Assembly (NCBI GenBank): GCA_041487355.1
Contig: JBGPND010000018.1
Location: 1-41,369 of the forward strand
Direction of reading: 5' to 3'
Origin: JAMXLO01 sp041487355
GTDB lineage: Bacteria; Pseudomonadota; Alphaproteobacteria; Acetobacterales; Acetobacteraceae
Length of the DNA: 41,369 bases
This document shows, one piece after another, positions 26,204 to 34,205 of the stretch. Both the position numbers and the translations under genes were made by a program. The notes under the pieces are model-generated. The model worked only from the letters and a program-made list of their open reading frames with translations, was not told the origin of the DNA and ran no database searches. Each line of letters opens with the position of its first letter. Position 1 is the stretch's first letter.

Positions 26204-26234
26204 GTACCCTTGCCCGCCTTGCGGGACAGGGTAC
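26204..26234. terminator. Bidirectional hairpin between convergent genes
   Basis: Arms GTACCCTTGCCCGC (26204-26217) and GCGGGACAGGGTAC (26221-26234) pair with two mismatches around a CTT loop. It lies midway in the 54-bp gap between the hydroxylase stop and the convergent monooxygenase stop, the expected site for a shared terminator. There is no clear T-tract on either side. Confidence 0.6.
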
Positions 26235-26245
26235 GGGAGACGCTG

Positions 26246-27451
26246 CTACCGCGGTGGCTCGAGGTCGCGTGCACCGATGGTGCGTTGGCGAAACTCTTCC
26301 GGCACCGCACGGCCGAAATCGGTGAACGCGCGCTTCACCGCTTCGACCGTCGGGCCGAACACCTCTTTGCGATTCTCCCGCGCCCACGTATTGGAAGCAG
26401 CGACGGGGCCAAGCGATCCCTGGAAGTGCGGCATCACATAGCGCGCGAAAAGTTCGTAGCTGCGCAGCGTCTGTTCACGATTGGCCCACTCATGCGCACG
26501 GAACAGGATGCCGCCGAAGCCGCCCTGGCTGTACCCCAGCAACCGGTTGATACCCTTGATCACGGTCTCCGGGGAGCCAACCAACGTCGTTCCCATCGTC
26601 ACGCCCTCGCGCAGCGGATCATCCGCGCGACCCGGCGGACGACCGAGCGTGTCCTCGAAATACGTCACGGTCTCAATACGCTCGCCCTTCTTCACCTCTG
26701 CCAGCGCCTGCCCATCGTCTTCCGCGATGTGCGCGTTGACCACGACACGCCAGTTCTTGCGGTCCATCGTCTTGCCATTCTTCGCGGCAGCCTCCTCGGC
26801 AATCTTCCACTGGCTGGCCAGCGCTTCCGGTCCACCCGGCAGACCGGCACCGATCGAAAGCACACCCACGCCATGCGTCCCCGCAGCGATCATGCCGAAC
26901 GGTGTGATCGTGCTGGCGACGGCGATCTCGAAATGCGGGTCACTGTACGGCGCGAGATGCAGACGCGCATCGCGCATCTCGAACCAATCGGTCTTCATGG
27001 TGACCGGCTCTTCGCATTTCAGCAGCGCCATGATGGCGTCCATCGCCTGCAGCATGCGCGGGCGCTGCGTCGACGGCTCGATCCCCAACATATAGGCATC
27101 CGACGTCAGCGCACCGGGACCGCACCCGAGCATCGCGCGCCCACGCGTCATGTGGTCGAGCTGCACCCAGCGCTGCGCCACCATCAGCGGGTGGTGGTAC
27201 GGCAGGCTGGTGACGCCCGAGCCAAGCCTGATGTGCTTCGTCCGTTCGGCAGCGGCGGCGATGATCAGCTCCGGTGCAGCGATCAGTTCCCAGCCTGCGG
27301 AATGATGCTCGCCAATCCAGGCTTCGTCGTAGCCAAGCCAGTCCAGCCACTCGAGCAGCTCGACATCGCGGTTGATTGCCAGCGTCGGGTTTTCCCCGAC
27401 ACGGTGGAACGGAGCAAGGAAGATTCCGAATTTCATGCCGCGATGGGCCAT
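26246..27451 (-). CDS. Luciferase-like monooxygenase, limonene-monooxygenase/LuxA-like type
   Basis: A 401-residue LLM-class flavin monooxygenase with the classic luciferase-type start MKFGIFLAPFHR, then YDEAWIGEHHSAGWE (the EHH active-site neighbourhood), IRLGSGVTSLPYHHPLMVAQRW, the GRAMLGCGPGALTSDAYMLG loop and a late VGSPETVIKGINRLL segment. This layout is common among proteins annotated as limonene 1,2-monooxygenase. The ATG at 27451 has GGAGA 8 bases upstream; an ATG at 27436 begins the conserved MKFG and is possible. It diverges from the SDR-PhyH-importer cluster and probably acts on the imported compound. Confidence 0.9.
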   Translation of the reverse strand: MAHRGMKFGIFLAPFHRVGENPTLAINRDVELLEWLDWLGYDEAWIGEHHSAGWELIAAPELIIAAAAERTKHIRLGSGVTSLPYHHPLMVAQRWVQLDHMTRGRAMLGCGPGALTSDAYMLGIEPSTQRPRMLQAMDAIMALLKCEEPVTMKTDWFEMRDARLHLAPYSDPHFEIAVASTITPFGMIAAGTHGVGVLSIGAGLPGGPEALASQWKIAEEAAAKNGKTMDRKNWRVVVNAHIAEDDGQALAEVKKGERIETVTYFEDTLGRPPGRADDPLREGVTMGTTLVGSPETVIKGINRLLGYSQGGFGGILFRAHEWANREQTLRSYELFARYVMPHFQGSLGPVAASNTWARENRKEVFGPTVEAVKRAFTDFGRAVPEEFRQRTIGARDLEPPR

Positions 27452-27471
27452 GCGCGTATTCTCCACGTCTC

Positions 27472-27490
27472 GGCGGGCAGGGTGCCCGCC
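27472..27490. promoter_or_regulatory. Perfect GC palindrome in divergent promoter region
   Basis: GGCGGGC (27472-27478) and GCCCGCC (27484-27490) flank a 5-base loop, 20 bases upstream of the monooxygenase start and 95 bases upstream of the SDR start. Its place in a divergent control region suggests an operator, but no known regulator motif is matched. Confidence 0.3.
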
Positions 27491-27585
27491 TGATCGATGC
27501 GCATGGTGCTACGTCCGGCGCCGGTAGCCAAGCTGGGCCACTCATGGCAGCCTGACGGGAAAGCTTGTTTCTGGAGGAACGGATC

Positions 27586-28347
27586 ATGCGACTCGTAGGG
27601 AAAGTTGCGATCATCAGCGGTGCCGCGTCCGGCATGGGCGCTGCGACGGCACGGCGTTTCGGCCGGGAAGGTGCCAAGGTGGTGGTGGCCGATTTGCTCG
27701 AAGATGAAGGCCGCAAGGTCGCGGCAGACATCAACGGCGCCAACACGCCGGGCGGCGAGGCGCTGTTCTTGCGCCTCGACGTGGCGAACGAAGAGCACTG
27801 GAAGAATGTGGTCGATGCCACTGTCCAGCGCTTCGGCAAGCTCGACATCCTGGTGAACAATGCCGGCATCAGCGGCAGCGCGGTCTCCGACATGCTGGAC
27901 ACCGACGCATGGGACAACCTGATGAAGGTGAATGCGCGCGGCGTGTTCCTCGGCACGAAATACGCCGTGCTGGCGATGAAGCAGTCCGGTGGCGGCTCCA
28001 TCGTCAATTTGTCGTCGATCTCCGGCAATGCTGGGCAGACGATGACGCATATGGGCTATAATGCGTCGAAGGGCGCGGTGCGCACGCTGACGAAGTCGAC
28101 CGCGGTGCAGTTCGGGCGCGATGGCATCCGCGCCAATTCCGTGCATCCTGGGCTGATGCCGCCAATGCGCACGTCGGGTGCGACTGCCGATCCGGCGGTA
28201 CGGGCGAAGATGTTGCAGACTGTGCCGTTGCGCCGGGCCGGCGAGGTGGATGAAGTTGCCAACGCCATCCTGTTCCTTGCCTCGGACGAGGCTTCCTACA
28301 TCACGGGCGCCGAACTCTATGTCGATGGCGGCTACCTCGCCGCGTAA
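27586..28347 (+). CDS. Short-chain dehydrogenase/reductase (classical SDR)
   Basis: A 253-residue NAD(P)-dependent oxidoreductase. It has the nucleotide-binding loop SGAASGMG (11-18), acidic Asp36 after the second strand (VVVADLLED), which favours NAD+ over NADP+, the LVNNAG motif (89-94), and the catalytic Ser144, Tyr158 and Lys162 (GYNASKGAV). It ends with the typical DEASYITGAELYVDGGY. The ATG at 27586 with GGAGGAA upstream is preferred to an upstream in-frame ATG. It is 18 bp ahead of the PhyH gene and is likely the first gene of the operon. It probably oxidises an alcohol made by the neighbouring oxygenases. Confidence 0.95.
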   Translation: MRLVGKVAIISGAASGMGAATARRFGREGAKVVVADLLEDEGRKVAADINGANTPGGEALFLRLDVANEEHWKNVVDATVQRFGKLDILVNNAGISGSAVSDMLDTDAWDNLMKVNARGVFLGTKYAVLAMKQSGGGSIVNLSSISGNAGQTMTHMGYNASKGAVRTLTKSTAVQFGRDGIRANSVHPGLMPPMRTSGATADPAVRAKMLQTVPLRRAGEVDEVANAILFLASDEASYITGAELYVDGGYLAA

Positions 28348-28365
28348 GCGTGGGGGGACGATGCG

Positions 28366-29166
28366 ATGCCACTGACCAAGCAGCAGATCCAGCGGTTCGA
28401 CAACGAAGGCTTTCTGTTCCTGCCGAACCTTTTCTCCGCCGAGGAGATTGCGGTTCTCCGCTGCGAGGCGGAGGCAATCTTCCGCACCGATCGCAAGGAG
28501 ATCTGGCGCGAGAAGTCGGGATCGCCACGCACCGCCTTCGCTGTCCACACTTACAACGAGGCGTTCCGCCTGTTGGGTGCGCACCCACGCCTGATCCGTC
28601 CGGTCGAGCAGGTGTTCGGCGAGCAGCTTTATATGCATCAGTTCAAGATCAACGCGAAATCCGCGTTCGATGGCGAAGTGTGGCAGTGGCATCAGGATTA
28701 CGGCACATGGGCGCGCGACGACGGCATGCCGGAACCGCGCGCGATGAACATTGCGGTGTTCGTCGACGAGGTGTTGCCGATCAACGGCCCACTGATGCTG
28801 GTGCCGCGCAGCCACAAGGAGGGCGTGTTCAAGGCAGGGCATGACACATCCACGACGTCCTATCCGCTATGGACGCTGGACAACGCGACCGTGGAGCGGC
28901 TGGTAAGGCAGGGTGGCATCGTCACACCGACCGGCAAGCCGGGCACGGTGCTGATGTTCCACGGCAATCTCGTCCATGGCTCGGCGGGCAACATCACGCC
29001 CTATCCACGCAAGATCGTTTACCTGACGCTGAATGCGGTATCGAACCATATTCGCACGCCGACCCGTCCTGACTGGATCGCGCATCGCGATTTCCGGCCC
29101 ATCGAGCCGGTTCCCGACGATGCGCTGCTGCGCTATGCGCGCAGCTATCGGGCGGCCGCGGAATAG
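28366..29166 (+). CDS. Phytanoyl-CoA dioxygenase (PhyH)-family Fe(II)/2-oxoglutarate oxygenase
   Basis: A 266-residue member of the PhyH family, which includes ectoine hydroxylase and phytanoyl-CoA hydroxylase. The segment HQFKINAKSAFDGEVWQWHQD shows the Fe ligands His109-x-Asp111; His204 in NLVHGSAGN is the third ligand and Arg215 (YPRKIVYL) the probable 2-oxoglutarate contact. Spacing and the DDGMPEPRAMNIAVF segment recall EctD, but no ectoine biosynthesis genes are near, so ectoine is not claimed as substrate. It lies between the SDR and the importer genes in the same direction. No signal peptide is seen. Confidence 0.92.
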   Translation: MPLTKQQIQRFDNEGFLFLPNLFSAEEIAVLRCEAEAIFRTDRKEIWREKSGSPRTAFAVHTYNEAFRLLGAHPRLIRPVEQVFGEQLYMHQFKINAKSAFDGEVWQWHQDYGTWARDDGMPEPRAMNIAVFVDEVLPINGPLMLVPRSHKEGVFKAGHDTSTTSYPLWTLDNATVERLVRQGGIVTPTGKPGTVLMFHGNLVHGSAGNITPYPRKIVYLTLNAVSNHIRTPTRPDWIAHRDFRPIEPVPDDALLRYARSYRAAAE

Positions 29167-29194
29167 TCGGCATCTTGGTTTTCCGTCGCAGATA

Positions 29195-29205
29195 GTGTCT
29201 AACAC
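29195..29205. promoter_or_regulatory. Short perfect palindrome in SBP leader
   Basis: GTGT-CTA-ACAC lies in an AT-richer pocket 50 bases before the solute-binding protein's ATG. TGT-N3-ACA half-sites occur in operators of the FadR branch of GntR regulators, so it may be an operator; no such regulator gene is in the window. Confidence 0.25.
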
Positions 29206-29254
29206 AATCAAGTTTTGACCGGCGCGACTGCTCGGTGCGCCACGGGAGGGAAGC

Positions 29255-30496
29255 ATGACTGTCAGGAAGTCGGGACTTGTTGTGACGCGCCGCCAGGCGC
29301 TTCTGGGAGCAGGCGCGCTCGCCAGCGCAGCATCGCCGTTGGCCATGCCGTTCATCGCCAAGGCAGCCGAACCCATCCGAATCGGCGTGCTGCTCGCCAA
29401 GACCGGGCAGATCGCGCCGCAGACCGAGTACCTGGCGCAGGGCACCTATCTTGCGTTGGAAGAGCGCGGCAACAAGATCATGGGCCAGCCGGCAGAGCTG
29501 GTGTGGCTGGATGAGCCGTCCCCACAAGGCGCCACGCAGAACATGCAGAAGCTGGTACAGGAGAACAAGGTCTGCGCCATCCTCGGCGGCTCACTGTCGT
29601 CCAACGCGCTGGCCGAGGAGGCCACCGCCGCGCAACTGAAGATTCCCTTTGTTTGCGACAACGCCGCGGCGACCGAGATCACCGGCAAGAACTGCAACCG
29701 CTACACGTTCCGGCTGAACACGCCGGTGCTGGTGCAATCCCGGATGCTTGCCCCTTTTGCGCTGACCTACGGCAAGAAGTGGTATTTCATCACCGCCTCC
29801 TTCGCGTTCGGCCAGGACATTCTGCGCTCCTCGCGCGAGCTGCTGAAGCAGGCCGGCGGCACCGAGGCGGGCATCGACGAGGTGCCGCTTAACACCCCCG
29901 ACTTCAGCTCCTTCATCCTGAAGATCCGCCAGGCGCAGCCGGACGTCGTGCTGGGCGGACTGTCCGCGGGCGATCTGTCGACGTTCCTCAAGCAATGGAA
30001 CGAGCTTGGCATGAAGGGAAAGATTCCGTTCTGCGAGATTGCGATCGGCGATACCGATATCTGGGCGGTCGGTCCCGAGGCTGCGAACGGCGTGTTCACC
30101 AAGCTCTGGTGGTACAACAACCCGAACAACCCGCCTGAGGAGAAGGCGTTCGCCGCAGCCTATCTGAAGAAGCACAACAGACCAGCCGCCGACAAGGCGT
30201 GGATGGGCTGGATCACCGCCAAGTCGCTGTTCGAATCGATAGAGCTGGCGAAATCCACCGAACCCATGGCGATCATCGAAGGGCTCGAAAGCTGGAAGTT
30301 CAGCGCCGGCAGCACGTCATACAGCTATCGCAAATGGGACCACCAGATGCTGCTGCGCAATCTGGTTGTGTCGGTGAAGCCGAAGATCACTGACAAGTGG
30401 GACTATTTCGACGTCAAGGCCGCGCTGCCGGAGAATCCTGCCGAACTGGAGAAGGTGTTCGGCACCCAGGAGGAGATCGGCTGCAAGATGGCCTGA
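29255..30496 (+). CDS. ABC transporter substrate-binding protein (LivK/Peripla_BP_6 type)
   Basis: A 413-residue periplasmic binding protein of the branched-chain amino acid/amide class. The N-terminus TRRQALLGAGALASAASPLA...AKA resembles a Tat-type signal (twin Arg, moderately hydrophobic), with cleavage near AKAAEP. The two-lobed fold is evident from IRIGVLLAKTGQIAPQTEYL and FVCDNAAATEITGKNCNRYTFR. A GGGAGGG site precedes ATG 29255. It is followed by a family B repeat hairpin and then livH. Such importers carry amino acids, amides, urea or aromatic acids; the neighbouring oxygenases suggest a non-amino-acid ligand. Confidence 0.93.
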   Translation: MTVRKSGLVVTRRQALLGAGALASAASPLAMPFIAKAAEPIRIGVLLAKTGQIAPQTEYLAQGTYLALEERGNKIMGQPAELVWLDEPSPQGATQNMQKLVQENKVCAILGGSLSSNALAEEATAAQLKIPFVCDNAAATEITGKNCNRYTFRLNTPVLVQSRMLAPFALTYGKKWYFITASFAFGQDILRSSRELLKQAGGTEAGIDEVPLNTPDFSSFILKIRQAQPDVVLGGLSAGDLSTFLKQWNELGMKGKIPFCEIAIGDTDIWAVGPEAANGVFTKLWWYNNPNNPPEEKAFAAAYLKKHNRPAADKAWMGWITAKSLFESIELAKSTEPMAIIEGLESWKFSAGSTSYSYRKWDHQMLLRNLVVSVKPKITDKWDYFDVKAALPENPAELEKVFGTQEEIGCKMA

Positions 30497-30505
30497 GGTC
30501 AGGCT

Positions 30506-30542
30506 CCCTCTCCCGCGAAGCGGGGGAGGGTCGGGGTGGGGG
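30506..30542. repeat. Dispersed palindrome family B, single copy
   Basis: This 37-base unit matches the arm at 11416-11452 with one change. It contains an 11-bp hairpin (30506-30516 with 30520-30530, GAA loop) and sits in the 71-bp gap between the solute-binding protein and livH, downstream of the gene whose product is needed in excess. Confidence 0.85.
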
Positions 30543-30567
30543 TCTTGCCAACGAAAGACTGCGCGCG

Positions 30568-31437
30568 ATGCTCGACATCATTCTTTCCCAGGTGGCGAGC
30601 GGCCTCGTGCTTGGTGGCCTCTATGTGCTGATCGCCATCGGCCTCTCCATCATCTTCGGCCTGCTTGGCATTGTGAACTTCGCGCACGGCGTGTTCTTCA
30701 CGCTCGGCGCCTATTTCGCGTTGACCCTGTATCAGACCTTCGGCTGGCCTGCCGTCATCCTGGCGCCGGTTATCGTTGGCGGCATCGGCGTCGTTGCGGA
30801 ACGGGTGCTGATCCGCCGCCTGTATGACAAGGAGCCGCTGCTCAGCCTGATCGTCACCTTCGCGCTCGCGCTGATGATCGAGGCGTCGGTTCGGTTGATC
30901 TGGGGCGGCATCGGCCAGCCGTTCAGCCCGCCCCCATTCCTGTCCGGCTTCCTGATCTGGGGCCCGATTCTGATCACCAAATACCGGGTCGGCGTGCTGC
31001 TGACGACCGCGGCGGTACTGCTTGGCCTGCAGGTGTTCCTCACCTACACGAAGTTCGGCCGCATCCTGCGCGCCGGCTCGCGTGATCCCGAGATGGTCGG
31101 ACTGCTCGGCATCAACCTGCCGCGCGTGCTCATGTGGGTGTTCGGCCTCGGCTGCGGCATCTCCGGCATCGCCGGTGTGCTCGCCGCACCGCTCTGGACG
31201 GTGACGCCCGCGATGGCCACCAACGCGATCATGCCGGCCTTCGTGGTGGTAGCGATCGGCGGCCTCGGCTCGTTTGCCGGCGCGGTGATCGCCGGGCTTC
31301 TGGTCGGAGTCGTCATCGCCCTAACCATCCAGTTCAAGCCTGAAGCTTCGGGCGCCGTGATGTACCTGTTCATGGCATTGATGCTGTTGCTGCGGCCGCG
31401 CGGTCTGCTCGGCGAGCGCTGGGAGCGGTTCGAATGA
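30568..31437 (+). CDS. livH: Branched-chain-type ABC transporter permease LivH
   Basis: A 289-residue inner-membrane permease with about eight hydrophobic segments. It starts LSQVASGLVLGGLYVLIAIG and carries IIFGLLGIVNFAHGVFFTLGAY, typical of LivH, and AGSRDPEMVGLLGINLPRV, the cytoplasmic coupling loop that contacts the ATPase. The ATG at 30568 is chosen; the in-frame extension upstream overlaps the binding-protein gene. Its stop overlaps the start of the fused livM-G-F gene by four bases (ATGA). Confidence 0.95.
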   Translation: MLDIILSQVASGLVLGGLYVLIAIGLSIIFGLLGIVNFAHGVFFTLGAYFALTLYQTFGWPAVILAPVIVGGIGVVAERVLIRRLYDKEPLLSLIVTFALALMIEASVRLIWGGIGQPFSPPPFLSGFLIWGPILITKYRVGVLLTTAAVLLGLQVFLTYTKFGRILRAGSRDPEMVGLLGINLPRVLMWVFGLGCGISGIAGVLAAPLWTVTPAMATNAIMPAFVVVAIGGLGSFAGAVIAGLLVGVVIALTIQFKPEASGAVMYLFMALMLLLRPRGLLGERWERFE

Positions 31438-33950
31438 GCGCCCTGTTGCGCCACCCGGTGCTGTGGATCGTTGTCGTGCTGGTCGCGCTGACCGCGCTCT
31501 GGCAGGCGATCGGCGCGCCCATCAGTCTCATCACCCAGATTGCCATCTATACGCTGTATGGCGCCGGCGTGAACCTGCTGGTCGGCTACACCGGCCTGGT
31601 ACCGTTCGGTGCCTCGGTGTTCTTCGGCTGCGCGACCTACGCCGTGGCGATTTCCATGAAGCGCTTCATCGGCAACGAGATCGAGGCGCTGGTGTTCGCC
31701 GTGATCTTCTCGCTGGTCCTCGCTTCGGTGATCGCGCTGATCATCCTGCGCCGACGCGGCCTGTATTTCTCGTTGCTCACGCTCGCCTTCTCGCAAATCG
31801 CCTTTGAGGTCGCGTTCAATTGGACCGACCTCACTGGCGGCGAGAACGGCCTGCAGGGCGTGCCGCGCCCGTGGCTGAATAACGACTGGACGTTCCACAT
31901 CTTCACCATCGTCACGGTCGCGCTCGGCATGGGACTGCTCTGGCGGATCGCGCACGCGCCGTTCGGCCGCCTGCTGCAGGCGCTGCGTGACAACGAGCAG
32001 CGCGTGCAAAGCCTCGGCTATAATACGTTCCGTATAAGGTTCGAAGCCTTCGTCATCATGGGCGCGGTCATCGGCTCTGCCGGCGGGCTGCTCGCGCTCA
32101 TGCTGCACGGAGCCTACGCCGACAACCTGAGCTGGCAGCACGCGGGCGATTCATTGCTGATGACCGTGATGGGCGGCGTGCACCACTTCCTCGGCCCGCT
32201 GTGGGGCGCCATCGCGTTCATCCTGCTGGAGGACCGCCTATCGGCCGTCACCGAAAGCTGGTGGTTGATCTTCGCACCAATCGTCATGGTGTTCGCGCTC
32301 GCGTCGCCGGAAGGAATGCAGGGTCTCGTGTTCCGGCTCATTGGGCGCGACGATTGGACCCTCACACGACGCGGCGTGCCGCCGCGGCCGGCGCGCATCG
32401 AACCGTATCGCGGCGGCGGACAGGCGCATCTGGATGCCGACAAGCCGGTGCTGGAAGTGCGCGGACTGCACAAGCGGTTCGGCTCGCTCGTGGTGGCGGC
32501 GGATGTGCATCTCGACGTGCAGCCGTTCCGCCTGCACAGCCTGATCGGCCCGAACGGCGCGGGCAAGACGACATTCTTCAACATGCTGACCGGTCTGCTG
32601 CGCGCCGACGCCGGCGAGATCCGCTTCGATGGGCACCTCATCACGCACTTGCCGGTGCATCGGCGCGTCCGCCTCGGCCTGAGCCGCTCGTTCCAGATAC
32701 TCAGCGTGTTCCGCAACCTGACGACATTCGAGAACGTGCGTGTCGCGGTGCAGGCACAGAGCCGGCAGCAGAACTCGCTGTGGCGCGACGCCTATCAGCT
32801 TGCCGACGTAAACGCGCGCACCTGGTCGCTGCTTGCCGCGGTGGGGTTGGAAGAGCGCGCCGCCGAACCCTGTGCCAATCTCTCGCATGGCGAGCAGCGC
32901 CTGCTGGAGATCGCCATCGCTCTCGCCACGGACGCGAAGCTGCTGCTGCTGGACGAGCCGCTGGCTGGGCTCGCCGAAGCGGATCGCGAGGTGGTCGGCG
33001 CGCTGATCCGCCAGCTCGCCGCCACCCACGCCGTCCTGCTGATCGAGCACGACATCGATCGCGTGCTGGCGCTGTCGGACCGCATCACCGTGTTGCACCA
33101 GGGCCGCGTGATTGCCGATGGCAAGCCGTCCGAGGTTGCGAACAACCAGGATGTGGTGACCGCCTATATGGGCACGGCGCGCGCCGGCGGCCCGCAGCCG
33201 ACCGTGCACACTGAGGCGCCTCGGCCCGCTACAACGAAGCCGATCCTCCAGCTCGAACAGGTGCGCGCCGGCTACTCCGGCAGCTTGGTGCTGACCGATC
33301 TCGATCTTGTGGTACACGAAGGCGAAGCGGTGGCACTGCTCGGCCGCAACGGCGTCGGCAAGACGACCATGCTGCGTGCGATCACCGGCACGGTGCAGAA
33401 GAGCGCCGGTCGCATCGTCATGGACGGAAAGGACATCACCCACGCGCGGCCGTATGAGATCAACCGGCTCGGCATCTCCATCGTGCCGGAAGGACGGCGG
33501 CTGTTCCCCAACCTGACCGTGATGGAGAACCTGCAAATCGCCGCGCGCCCGGGCGGCGCCTCGTTCGAGGAGATCTTCGAGCTGTTCCCCAAGCTCAAAA
33601 TCCTGCAGCGCGCACGTGCGGAAAGCCTGTCAGGCGGCGAGCGCCAGATGCTCGCCATCGCAAGGGCGCTGACCGTGCCGAGCCGGCTCATTTTGTTGGA
33701 TGAGCCGTTCGAGGGTCTCGCGCCGGCGATTGTGCAGGAGGTGATGGACGCGCTGGTGCGGCTCCGCGGGCGCGCCGCCATGATCATCGTCGAGCACCAC
33801 GCGGAGACGGTGCTGCCGATCGTCGATCGCGCCTACGTCCTGGTGAATGGCCAGGTTGCCTATGAGGGAAGCGCGAAGGCGCTGGAGGCTGATGCGGCGC
33901 TCCAGGCGCGTCTGCTCGGGGTGGTGCACCAGGAACTGACGGCAGCCTAG
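31434..33950 (+). CDS. Fused LivM permease - LivG ATPase - LivF ATPase
   Basis: One 838-residue frame holds three ABC importer parts usually made separately. Residues 1-~310 are a LivM-type permease (GVNLLVGYTGLVPFGASVFFG, hydrophobic segments, coupling loop ALRDNEQRVQSLGYN). Residues ~342-580 are a LivG ATPase: Walker A GPNGAGKT (372-379), signature LSHGEQ (483-488), Walker B LLLLDEP (Asp507-Glu508). Residues ~602-835 are LivF: Walker A GRNGVGKT (637-644), LSGGE (732-736), LILLDEP (Asp756-Glu757). All motifs are intact. LivM-LivG fusions are known; addition of LivF is less common. With LivH and the binding protein it forms a whole importer. No frameshift or stop was found at either junction. 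Confidence 0.95.
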   Translation: MSALLRHPVLWIVVVLVALTALWQAIGAPISLITQIAIYTLYGAGVNLLVGYTGLVPFGASVFFGCATYAVAISMKRFIGNEIEALVFAVIFSLVLASVIALIILRRRGLYFSLLTLAFSQIAFEVAFNWTDLTGGENGLQGVPRPWLNNDWTFHIFTIVTVALGMGLLWRIAHAPFGRLLQALRDNEQRVQSLGYNTFRIRFEAFVIMGAVIGSAGGLLALMLHGAYADNLSWQHAGDSLLMTVMGGVHHFLGPLWGAIAFILLEDRLSAVTESWWLIFAPIVMVFALASPEGMQGLVFRLIGRDDWTLTRRGVPPRPARIEPYRGGGQAHLDADKPVLEVRGLHKRFGSLVVAADVHLDVQPFRLHSLIGPNGAGKTTFFNMLTGLLRADAGEIRFDGHLITHLPVHRRVRLGLSRSFQILSVFRNLTTFENVRVAVQAQSRQQNSLWRDAYQLADVNARTWSLLAAVGLEERAAEPCANLSHGEQRLLEIAIALATDAKLLLLDEPLAGLAEADREVVGALIRQLAATHAVLLIEHDIDRVLALSDRITVLHQGRVIADGKPSEVANNQDVVTAYMGTARAGGPQPTVHTEAPRPATTKPILQLEQVRAGYSGSLVLTDLDLVVHEGEAVALLGRNGVGKTTMLRAITGTVQKSAGRIVMDGKDITHARPYEINRLGISIVPEGRRLFPNLTVMENLQIAARPGGASFEEIFELFPKLKILQRARAESLSGGERQMLAIARALTVPSRLILLDEPFEGLAPAIVQEVMDALVRLRGRAAMIIVEHHAETVLPIVDRAYVLVNGQVAYEGSAKALEADAALQARLLGVVHQELTAA

Positions 33951-33989
33951 CACCCGGTCCCCAATCCTCCCCGATTCGCGGAAGACGAA

Positions 33990-34205
33990 TCAAGACGGCA
34001 GGGGCGCCTTGAGACTCTCCACAGCCTCGCGCACCAGCGGATCGAGTTGCACTGCATTCAGGTGCGTCAGAATCTCGCTGCGCATCCTCGGGTCCCAGAA
34101 TTTCTGCAAGTGGTTGGCGATCGATGCGACCGCCTTCTCGTGCGGCTGGTGCGCGAAAAACTTGCCGATTTGGTTGGCCATGTAGGCCAGCTTGTCAGGC
34201 GACAT
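33990..34205 (-). CDS. fdsD: Formate dehydrogenase delta subunit
   Basis: A 71-residue FdsD-type protein with the family signature MSPDKLAYMANQIGKFF and a helical C-terminal half (HLQKFWDPRMRSEILTHL). FdsD is needed for an active NAD-dependent formate dehydrogenase, probably in cofactor insertion with FdhD. An upstream in-frame start would add 21 residues lying within fdhD; the ATG at 34205 overlaps fdhD by 11 bases and fits the family. It is the last gene of the operon and converges with the importer fusion gene 39 bp away. Confidence 0.93.
   Translation of the reverse strand: MSPDKLAYMANQIGKFFAHQPHEKAVASIANHLQKFWDPRMRSEILTHLNAVQLDPLVREAVESLKAPLPS

Noticed and set aside
28366..29166. Ectoine hydroxylase (EctD)
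   Set aside because: The motif spacing is EctD-like, but no ectABC genes are nearby and the neighbours indicate a catabolic role, so only the PhyH family is claimed.
33951..33991. Terminator between the importer fusion gene and fdsD
   Set aside because: Only a 6-bp stem (GATTCG/CGAATC) that runs into the fdsD stop codon, with no T-tract; too weak to call.
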